The notes beneath the pieces are model-generated. The model was not told the DNA's origin. It saw only the letters and a list, made by a program, of their open reading frames with translations, and did not search any database. Made by a program: the position numbers and the translations under genes. Shown piece by piece: positions 17,510 to 26,300 of a stretch of DNA of 64,000 nucleotides; the stretch's first letter is position 1, and each line of letters starts with the position of its first letter. This DNA comes from Vreelandella lutescens (lineage in GTDB: Bacteria; Pseudomonadota; Gammaproteobacteria; Pseudomonadales; Halomonadaceae). The stretch spans positions 372,001-436,000 of the forward strand of contig NZ_BMHM01000003.1 of the NCBI RefSeq assembly GCF_014640815.1, given 5' to 3'.

Positions 17510-17555
17510 GCCCGCTGTTCCTTTTATAGAACGTTCTATATAAGGAACAGCGGGC
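17510..17555. promoter_or_regulatory. 46-bp near-perfect palindrome, probable operator of the regulator-azlCD operon
   Basis: The sequence is its own reverse complement at 22 of 23 base pairs; the only mismatch is the pair 17524/17541. The centre is the 16-bp perfect palindrome TATAGAACGTTCTATA at 17525-17540. On the minus strand a perfect -35 hexamer TTGACA (17556-17561) directly abuts it, so the palindrome spans the -10 region and transcription start. Bound regulator would block transcription; transcribed, it could fold into a long stem just before the start codon. Confidence 0.75.
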
Positions 17556-17583
17556 TGTCAATCGACAAGCCATAAAGAAGTGA

Positions 17584-18801
17584 TTAGGTAGGCTTGCGCG
17601 CTCGGCAGGCGGCGGCGGTAAACAGCACGTCGGTGGAGGAGTTGAGGGCTGTCTCGGTGGAGTCCTGCACCACGCTAATCACAAAGCCGATGGCGACGGC
17701 CTGCATGGCGACTTCGGTAGGAATGCCGAACAGACTAGCGGCCATGGGGATCAACATTAAAGAACCGCCCGCCACGCCCGAAACGCCGCAGGCCGCAAGG
17801 GCCGACACCACGCAGAGCAGCAGCGCGGTGGGGAAGTCGACGCTAATCCCCAGCGTATGCGTGGTGGCCAGGGTGATCACGGTAATCGTGATCGCCGCGC
17901 CGCACATATTGATGGTAGCGCCCAGCGGAATGGAGATGGCGTAGGTGTCGGCATCCAGGTCTAAGCGGCGGCACAGCTCCAGGTTGACCGGGATATTGGC
18001 CGCCGAGCTACGGGTGAAAAACGCCGTAATGGCGCTGCCCCGTAGGCAGGCGAATACCAGCGGATAAGGATTTTGGCGGGTGGCTAAATAGACCAGCAGC
18101 GGGTTACTCACTAGCGCCACAAACAGCATGCAGCCGACGATCACCCCGAGTAGCTGGGCGTAGTTGAGCAGCGCCTGCACGCCCGATTCAGCTAGCGTAC
18201 CGGCCACCAAGCCGAAAATACCCAGAGGAGCTAAGCGAATCACCAACGTGACAATACGCGTAATGGCGGCGGATAAGTCGCTGAGCGCTTGGCGGGTAGT
18301 GTCGCTGGCTTGGCGCAGCGTTAAGCCCAAGCCAATCGCCCAGGCCAGAATGGCAATAAAGTTGGCTTCCATCAGGGCGGTCACGGGGTTTGCCACCGCG
18401 TTGAGCAGCAGGTCGCGCAGCACGCTAAGAATATCGCTGGGTGGGTTGCCGTCTACTTGGCCTGCATCCAGCGCAAGCTCCGTAGGCAGTGCAAAGCTGG
18501 CGGCTACGGCAATCAAAGCTGCCATTAGCGTGCCCACCACATAGAGAACCAGCACGGAGCGGATACGTGTGGGCTGGCCTGTTTGGTGAGCAGCAATGGC
18601 GGCAGCCACCAGCACAAACACTAAAATAGGGGCCACGGCTTGGAGCGCTGCAATAAATAGCTGGCCAAGTAGCGCAACGTTGCGAGCTATGTCGGGGGTG
18701 AACAGGGCCAGTAGCACCCCGGCTATGATCCCGATAACGATTTGAGGGATCAGCCCTAGCCGTAAAAGCGGCCGAAACAAGGCATTAGCGGTGGCAATCA
18801 T
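17584..18801 (-). CDS. sstT: Na+/serine-threonine symporter SstT
   Basis: A 405-residue sodium-coupled amino acid symporter of the DAACS family, close to the usual SstT length. Characteristic segments are [14 protein letters not shown] at the N-terminus, [17 protein letters not shown] (substrate hairpin region), [17 protein letters not shown] and the late [21 protein letters not shown]. The ATG at 18801 is chosen because it begins just before the first helix; the longer in-frame start would add a 31-residue non-family leader. It stands alone, with the regulator operon 81 bp beyond its stop on the same strand. Confidence 0.9.
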   Translation of the reverse strand: MIATANALFRPLLRLGLIPQIVIGIIAGVLLALFTPDIARNVALLGQLFIAALQAVAPILVFVLVAAAIAAHQTGQPTRIRSVLVLYVVGTLMAALIAVAASFALPTELALDAGQVDGNPPSDILSVLRDLLLNAVANPVTALMEANFIAILAWAIGLGLTLRQASDTTRQALSDLSAAITRIVTLVIRLAPLGIFGLVAGTLAESGVQALLNYAQLLGVIVGCMLFVALVSNPLLVYLATRQNPYPLVFACLRGSAITAFFTRSSAANIPVNLELCRRLDLDADTYAISIPLGATINMCGAAITITVITLATTHTLGISVDFPTALLLCVVSALAACGVSGVAGGSLMLIPMAASLFGIPTEVAMQAVAIGFVISVVQDSTETALNSSTDVLFTAAACRARKPT

Positions 18802-19024
18802 TGCGCGACTCTCAGGTAGTAGAAGGTGGGAAGCGGTGCGGAGGTACCGCAACCGCGCCTGAAAGGGGCAGCATTCTACCAGTTGCGGGCGCATCTTGGG
18901 CGTGCATGTAAAAAAACGTGACCCGCTATCTCTGGCCTCAGCGCCAGATTATACTTTGTTGGCTGCGGGGCATTACCGCAGCGCGGCACTTATGCCACCT
19001 CCCGCCTGTTAAAAAAAAGAAAAA

Positions 19025-19034
19025 GGAACGTTCC
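19025..19034. promoter_or_regulatory. 10-bp palindrome GGAACGTTCC overlapping the ribosome site
   Basis: This perfect palindrome abuts the ATG of the small secreted protein and shares the octamer GAACGTTC with the centre of the palindrome at 17510-17555. It may be coincidence, or a second binding site of the same regulator. Confidence 0.25.
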
Positions 19035-19364
19035 ATGCGCATGAAAGTGTTGTTAGCTGCAGTGCTGATGCTGTGTAGCTCGTCGTTGGTCATGGCTGCC
19101 GACTACTACGTGGATATCACTAACCGTACCGGCTATACCATTTATTACATGTACGTGAGCCCGGAGGACTCAAAAAGCTGGGAAGAGGATGTATTGGGAA
19201 GTGATGTGCTGATGGACGGGGATACGCAGCGCGTTACGCTAACGGGCTACTCAAGCCCCTACTTTGATATCCGCTTAGTGGATGAAGAAGACGACAGCTA
19301 CACCTTTTGGAACGTTGACGTTTCTACGCAAGACCTTGAAGTAACGCTGGATAATCTAGACTAA
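19035..19364 (+). CDS. Small secreted protein of unknown function
   Basis: A 109-residue protein with a clear signal peptide (KVLLAAVLMLCSSSLVMA, cut near residue 21) and an acidic mature part rich in aromatic and beta-forming residues. Sequences such as YYVDITNRTGYTIYYMYV and SPYFDIRLVDEED suggest a small beta-sandwich exported to the periplasm. An AAGGAA site 8 bp before the ATG supports the start; an upstream in-frame extension with a poly-lysine stretch is unlikely. It is a single gene followed by a strong hairpin. I do not recognise a named family. Confidence 0.75.
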   Translation: MRMKVLLAAVLMLCSSSLVMAADYYVDITNRTGYTIYYMYVSPEDSKSWEEDVLGSDVLMDGDTQRVTLTGYSSPYFDIRLVDEEDDSYTFWNVDVSTQDLEVTLDNLD

Positions 19365-19373
19365 CAACATGCC

Positions 19374-19406
19374 AACGGCTTGCTCCTGACTGGGTAGCAA
19401 GCCGTT
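19374..19406. terminator. Terminator hairpin after the small secreted protein
   Basis: A perfect 11-bp stem (AACGGCTTGCT) with an 11-nt loop begins 10 bp after the stop codon and ends in a short T-run. It would end the rightward transcript and may also serve the leftward gene beyond it. Confidence 0.7.
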
Positions 19407-19445
19407 TAGTCACAGTAGTTGCTGTGGGCAGGTATCTACCTAACG

Positions 19446-19763
19446 TTAGGCAACCGCACTGGATTGAGTAAACGTCGGTGTGCGCTGAGCGATGTGTAAA
19501 GTGGCTTGTGCCGCAGTGTGGGCACTTAGTGCTGCCATATCTGCGTAAGCTTGCTCAGTGAGGTCAATAACATCTGGAGAAGCGCCCCATTTAAGCAACA
19601 TGTCGTCGATATGACGCTCTGCCGCTGCAAACTGGCCGCAATGGCTTAACAGCTTGGCAATGGTGTAGTCGCATTGGGGGGTATCGAACATCTCTTCCTT
19701 GATCTCTTGAATTGCTAATTGAAGGCCCGCTTGGGAAATATCCATCAATTGATTAGGTTGCAT
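19446..19763 (-). CDS. Small protein of unknown function, helical
   Basis: A 105-residue soluble protein without signal peptide or membrane segment. It looks helix-rich (DYTIAKLLSHCGQFAAAERHIDDMLLKWG), like a short helical-repeat or TPR-like hairpin, but no family is recognised. A good AAGGAGT ribosome site 8 bp before the ATG supports it as a real gene. It stands alone between the secreted-protein terminator and the next small gene. Confidence 0.65.
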   Translation of the reverse strand: MQPNQLMDISQAGLQLAIQEIKEEMFDTPQCDYTIAKLLSHCGQFAAAERHIDDMLLKWGASPDVIDLTEQAYADMAALSAHTAAQATLHIAQRTPTFTQSSAVA

Positions 19764-19910
19764 GCCACGACTCCTTGTGAATGCTAACGGCGGCTCATTA
19801 AGAGCAAATCGGTCATTTAGTGTTAAACGCGCTATTTGTACGCGTGTTGTACTCTTCGAGGGTAATACAGGGGTTGGTGAGAATCAATCACCTTTTTTGC
19901 CGATAAAAAA

Positions 19911-19933
19911 ATCCCCACGCTATGGGTGGGGAT
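19911..19933 (-). terminator. Rho-independent terminator of the small membrane protein gene
   Basis: On the minus strand an 8-bp stem (ATCCCCAC with its complement) is followed directly by a run of seven T residues. It lies 21 bp after the stop of the 59-residue gene at 19954. Confidence 0.85.
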
Positions 19934-19953
19934 TTCGTTGAAAGCGGCGGGAG

Positions 19954-20133
19954 CTAGAAAGTAAAAGTAGCCAGTAGTGTTACCAGGCAACCTGTGAAAA
20001 AAGACACGGTCGCGACAGTAACTACATCCAGCTGTTTAGCTTTTGCACGGCTATGTTTTTGTTCCATAAGATATTTCTCAAGATGCTCTCGGCTGCCAGG
20101 CTGGGTGCCTTTGTAAATATGTTGACGGATCAT
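19954..20133 (-). CDS. Small single-pass membrane protein of unknown function
   Basis: A 59-residue protein with a charged, lysine-rich first half (EHLEKYLMEQKHSRAKAKQ) and one C-terminal hydrophobic segment (VTVATVSFFTGCLVTLLATFTF). The ATG at 20133 is preceded by GGGGAGG at good spacing, so the in-frame extension to 20235 is rejected. A strong terminator follows. It is probably a tail-anchored or small regulatory inner-membrane protein; no family is recognised. Confidence 0.65.
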   Translation of the reverse strand: MIRQHIYKGTQPGSREHLEKYLMEQKHSRAKAKQLDVVTVATVSFFTGCLVTLLATFTF

Positions 20134-20303
20134 CTGACCTCCCCATGTTTGGGCAATGTGTGTGATCCCCCTCAAAGAGAACAGCAGTGGCGTCACTGGT
20201 GCTATCGTTGCACGCTGTGTTGACTCTCCCATCATAGACCAGCGGTTGTGAAAGTGGGTTCATAAAAGCTATACAAAATGTTAACTATGGTGTCATGAGG
20301 AGG

Positions 20304-23300
20304 TCATCTTGAGGGTAGATGCAGCTCAAGATGATGCGGCTGACCGTCTAAGGGCACACGCAGGGGCTGCTCGTCAGAGAGTGACAGCGTGACGCCGTCC
20401 AGTACCGCGGAGCGCGCGGTGGTAGCGGCTTCCCTTGTGGTCGAGGGCTGGCTGACCCGAATACGGTATTCGCTGCTGCCCAAGGTGACGGTGGCGCTAA
20501 ACGAAGGCCACGCGCTGGGTAGGCAGGGCGCGATCACTAACCAATGACCCTCGCGACGTATGCCGAGAATACCTTCCATGCCCGCCTGATACATCCAGCC
20601 GGCGGCCCCGGTATACCATGTCCAGCCACCACGGCCTTCGTGAGGTGGAACCGAGTAAACATCAGCCGCCACCACGTAAGGCTCGACTCGATAGCGCGCA
20701 GTCTCTTCGGCGGTCAGCGCATGGTTAATTGGGTTGAGCAGTGAGAAGAGGTGATGGGCACGATCGCCTTCGCCCAGTTTGGTGAAGGCCAGAATAGCCC
20801 ACATGGCGGCGTGGCTATACTGCCCGCCGTTTTCGCGCATGCCGGGCGGATAGCCGCTAATGTAGCCGGGGTCGCGTTGGGGGTGATCAAACGGTGGCCA
20901 AAAGAGCAGCGCTAATGGCGGGGTTTGTCGTATCAAGTGGCGCTCTAAAGAGTCCATGGCTAGCGCTGCCCGTTCCGCGGGGGCAGCCCCAGAAAGTACC
21001 GCCCAAGACTGGGCAATAGAGTCAATCTGGCAGGCATCGCTGTACTGGCTGCCAAGCCAAGTGCCATCGTCGTAGGTGGCCCGCCGGTACCATTGGCCAT
21101 CCCAGGTACTCTGTTCCAACGCGGAGCGTAGCGCGCTGGCCTGCTGCTGCCAGCGCTCTGCTCGGCGTTCACTCTCGGGTAGCTGAGGGTGCATGGCGTC
21201 ATGCTGTTCAGCGTAGGGGATAAACAGGTCTAGCGTTTTAACCAGCAGCCAGCCCAACCACACGCTTTCCCCGCGCCCCTGCGCACCTACACGATTCATA
21301 CCATCGTTCCAGTCGCCGCTGCCCATTAGCGGTAAGCCGTGTTTACCGAGCTGTGCTAACGAGATATCCAAGCCCCGTGCGCAGTGTTCATAAAGCGTGA
21401 CGGTGTCTTGGGATACGCTAGGCAACGAAAAATGCTCTTGCTCATGGGGTGCCAGTAACGCACCGTTGAGAAAGCTGATCGGCTCATTCAGGACATCGCG
21501 GTCAAGGGAGGCATTGATATAACAAGCGCAGGCATACGCTAACCATACCCGATCATCGGAGATGCGTGTCCGCACCCCTTGCCCTGAGTGCGGCAACCAC
21601 CAGTGCTGCACATCGCCCTCAGGAAACTGGCGCGAGGCGGCGCGCAGCAAGTGCTGGCGCGTGGTGTCCGGTTGGCTAAAGGTTAACGCCATGCCGTCCT
21701 GTAGCTGGTCGCGGAAGCCGTAAGCGCCGCTGGCTTGATAAAAAGCCGAACGGGCGGTTAGCCGACAGGCGATGGTTTGATACAGAAGCCAGCCGTTGAG
21801 CATGATATCCATGGTGCGGTCAGGCGTAGTGACTTGGATGGCATTTAACTGCGACTCCCAGTACTGGTTCAATGTGTCCAGTTCTGCATCCATATCAACA
21901 TCGCGATAGCGCGCAATGAGCGCCTGCACGTGTTCAGTGGAGTCGCCTTGGCCTAGCAGCACCACGATGTCGGCGGTTTCTCCTGGCGCTAACGTGCACC
22001 TTCGTTGCAGCGCTGCGCAGGGGTCTATGCCTGCGCCTAGTGTGCCTGAAAGGGGACGTTTATGGCGTAGCCCGGCGGGCTCTGAAAGGCTTTTACCGTA
22101 ACCAATAAACTCGCTGCGATCGGCTGTCCAACTCATTGGCGGCTCGCCAATATCCAAAAAAGCCACTCTGCCGGGAAAGGCGGCGTTCCAGGGGTTGGTG
22201 GCCAATAGCGCGCCGCTGCCTGCTGCCTGAGAGGTGATTAAAAACGGAGCCGATGCGCTACGCGACGTGCCAAGCACCCATTCAGCATAGGCAGTAACGG
22301 AGAGCTTGCGTACGCGGTTAGAGTGGTTGGTAATCCTCAGACGCGAGATGCGCAGCGGCTCTTCCAGAGGCACCAAATGAAGTAGGGTCATCGCTACCCC
22401 ATCCACCCGGTGCTCAAACTGGCTGTAGCCAAAGCCATGTCTGGCCACGTAGCGCCCGGCATCGCGAAGCGGGCTGGCGGTAGCGGTATACAGGGCCAAG
22501 CTCTCTTCATCGCGAAGGTAAATAACATCCCCGCTGGGGTCGATCACCGGGTCATTGGACCAGGGCGTTAACTGGTTCTCTTTGCTGCTGTCTGCCCATA
22601 GGTAGCCCGCGCCGTCCGCCGAGACTTGGCAGCCAAACCGCTGATTCGCCATAACGTTAATCCAGGGGGCGGGGGTGGTGCGGTGGCTATCCAAGAGCGT
22701 GACGTACTCGCGGCCCTGCTTGTCAAAGCCCCCTAACCCATTAAAGCATTCAAGCGAAGTGGTGCCAGTGTCAGGGGGAGGGGTATTCAGCTTACGGGGC
22801 TGAGGGAGCGCGCGTTTAGTGGGGGGCGTAAAGGTGAGCGTCTTTGTTTCTTTCAGGGTGATCAGCAGTTGAGTGGCGATATCGCCACGCTCGGCCAGCA
22901 GGGCAACGCGCGCAATCGACAAGAGCTGCGCACGCGAGGTGGGGCTGATTAAATCAGCGCGTAGAGCAAAGATAGCGCCTTGGGTTTGGCCATCATGCAT
23001 TCTCGGTCTGGCTTGGCTACTGAGTATAATGGCCTCGATGGCTTGCTGCAGGTCTTGCACGTAAGAAGAGCACCGCTCGTTAATCACTACGATATCCACT
23101 TCCAAACGCTTCATGCGCCAGTACTCCTGGGCGCGAAGCAGCTGATGGAGTTGCGCGATATCCATTAGCGAATCGATATGCAGTAGAACGATGGGTAAGT
23201 CGCCGGAAATACCGTGTTGCCAAAGCAGCGACTGTGGCCCGGCACCTCGTTGGATGGCTAAGGGGGGGGCTCTAAAACGGGCATCTGGATAAAGCAGTGG

Positions 23301-26300
23301 AGCCGCTAGGCGCTGAAAATCGGCAGCCTCATCAGGCTGTATGCCTAAGTGACGCAATTGGACCTGCGCTTGCGTCCAGGCCAGCAGTTTAGCGCGCTCA
23401 AAGGCGCTGCGATCATGATGCTTATCGATCAAGTCCATCAGCGCCTCTCGGGTAGCCGCCACCACCGTCCAAAAGGCGATACGGGCAACGCTGCCGGGGG
23501 TGACCCGCAGGCAATAGCGCAGGGCCAAAATGGGATCAAGTACACTGCCCACCGTACCGGTTAAGCGTTGACCTTCTGCCAGTGCGGCGGCGCTCAACAC
23601 ACCACGGCCCCGGCCAATAAAGGCGTCACGGCTCGTTTCATACTGCATATCACCCACGGTATCCCCTTCCACCACTGCGAAGTGGGCGACCCATACTGAG
23701 GGTTCGGTGGGCTCGCGCTGTCGCCGTGTGGCGATGAGTACGTTGAGCTCGGCCAGGTACTCGGTGACCACAAACATTTTTGCAAAGCATGGGTGAGCGT
23801 TGTCGGTGGCTGGCGTGGTGAGGACAAGCTCTGCATAGGAGGTCACATCGATATCGCAGGTATGGCGGCCGTTGTTGGTCAGGGTGAGCAGGCGAACCTC
23901 GCTGTCATCTTCTCCTGAGACCAGCACATCCAAGTGGCTGGAAATATCGTCGTGACGATGGGTGTAGCGTGCGTAATCTTCAGCAAACAGCGCGTGATTG
24001 GCGGTATCGTGAGAGCTGTTATGGTGTTCAGCGGTTTGCCCGGTGGCGGTCCATATGCCCGGATGGCGAGTATCGCGAAGGAAGATAGCGCAGCCCCAGG
24101 GGTTGCAAGTGGTATCGGGCTGCCAGCGGGTAATCGCCATGTGGTGCCAGCGGCTGTAGCCTCCGCCGGTTGCCGTCAACATAACGGAGTAGTGGCCGTT
24201 GGAGAGCAGGTGCGTCATCGGTGGTCCGTTCAGCGCCGTAGCAACGCGGCGCACGGCTTGGTCGTCGTTGGTGACTTGGCTGGCGGTGGATTTCACCTCT
24301 TCGGCCCGTGGGTAGGCAATCGCGACATCCCTGGGGATGCGTTCTTGCAGCAGCAGTTCGGTGGCTTGAATGATCGGTTCACGGTGAAAGCGGGCGCGCA
24401 TTTTTCCCTGTTGCAGCGTATTAGCGATGGCCACCATGGTCATACCTTGGTGATGCGCCATATAGCTGCGTACTACTACGCCCTCTTCGCCAGCAGGGAG
24501 TCGCGAGCGAGTCAGGTCGATAGCTTCATAAAAGCCATAACGCCCACGAGCCCCCATCTCGGCTAAACGGCGATAATTCTGGTAGGCCGCTTCCGGGTCA
24601 ATCATCGTGGCTAACCCCGTGGCATAGGGGGCCACCACTAAATCTGCCGACAGCCCGCGCTTTAGCCCCAACCCCGGCACGCCAAAATTAGAGTACTGGT
24701 AGGTGTGCTCAATATCCCGGGCGTTATACCCCGATTCAGAAATCCCCCAGGGGGCTGAAAACTGTTCAGCGTAGGCTTGTTGGCGCTTCACGACCAAGCG
24801 ATTGGTCTGCTCTAGCAGGCTCCCCGCGGGCGCGCGCATCACCAATGACGGCATCAAGTACTCAAACATAGAACCCGACCAGGAGATCAACGCCGCGCCG
24901 CGTACAAGCGGAGTAGCTGCGCGGCCCAAACGCAGCCAGTGGCGGGTGGGCACGTCGCCTTTAGCAATGGCAAATAGGCTGGCCAGCCGTGCTTCCGAGG
25001 CCAGCAGGTCATAGCAGCTGCTGTCTAGGCAGTAGTCATCCAATGAATAGCCAATGGAGAGCAGCTGCCGCTCGCTATTGAGCAAGAACGCGAAATCCAT
25101 GGACGTCGCCAGCCGCCGCGCTTGATGGGCCAACTGCTGGAGCTGAGCCGGACGGGCGCTGACCGAAAGCGACGCTCTTACTTGATCGTCACGATGCTGC
25201 GCCACTGCTTGATGAACGGCACTCACCCAGAATAGCGCCGTGTCACTTTCAGCATTGATCGAGGGCGTCAGCATCGCCTGTGCAGATACCACCGCCGCGC
25301 TGGTGAGCGATAATAAATCATTGACCGGTAGCGGCCCGGTGGTGTCTTCGTTTAACAGTGCATCAACGTACTGGAGCTGCTTTTCAAGGAGCTTGATGGC
25401 CGATGCGTCATGCTCGCCTGTTGAGGACGAAAAGCACGTAAGGGCCTCGACGGCGAGCATCAGCGTATCGGCGACGCCTTGGCGTGGGTTGGGAGGCGCT
25501 GCGTCTTGCCAGGTCTCGCAAGCGTTGGCCAGCGTAATCAGGTGGCCTGCCAGGTTGCCGCTATCCACGGTTGATACATAGCGCGGGTCGAGTGGGCGAA
25601 CGTCTGCGGTGGCGTACCAGTTATAAAAGTGGCCCCGGAAGCGCGGCAGCGTCTGCATGACGCCCAGGGTAGTGGCTAGGCGGTGCAGGGCTTCCTGGCT
25701 ACTAATCCAACCAAAGTCCCGTGCGGCGACGGTCGCTAATAAATAAAGCCCCATGTTAGTGGGCGAGGTGCGCTGGGCCACGACCGGTTGAGGTGCTTCC
25801 TGGAAGTTATCGGGCGGCAGGTAGTGGCTGTCGCTATTCACGAAGGTTTCAAAGTAGCGCCATGTTTGGCGAGCGATCAGCCGTAGCGCTTGCGCGGTCT
25901 CTGCCGAGGGTTGGGGATGAGTCGCAGCGCTGGCTGTGCTGCTGAGCCAAGCGGCGATGTAAGGCGCTGCCAACCACAGCAGCGCAATAGGCAGTACCAT
26001 GCCCCACACTTGGCTATTGAAGCCGAGTGCCGCTACGGCAGCAGCCAAACCCAGGGCAGTGCTAGGGGCCATGTATTGGTAAAACCCTAGTGCGCTAAGC
26101 TGAGGGCGCTTCATGGTCTGTGCCGCGGAGGTCCACTCCAGCAAGTGGCGGTGGGTAACGAATAAACGCGTGAGCGTGCAGCTGATGGCGCTCATCATGC
26201 GCCACGCCTGGTCTGGCAGGAAAATAAGCTGCACCAGCGTTTGCTTGGCGCCCAGCAGCAGTTCAGCCAACCACTGTTGAAAGTGGTGGCGAAGATTTAC

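Noticed and set aside
23934..24566. A 210-residue open frame on the plus strand inside the glucan synthase
   Set aside because: It is antisense to a conserved domain of a long gene, has low-complexity codon-shadow composition and no recognisable family.
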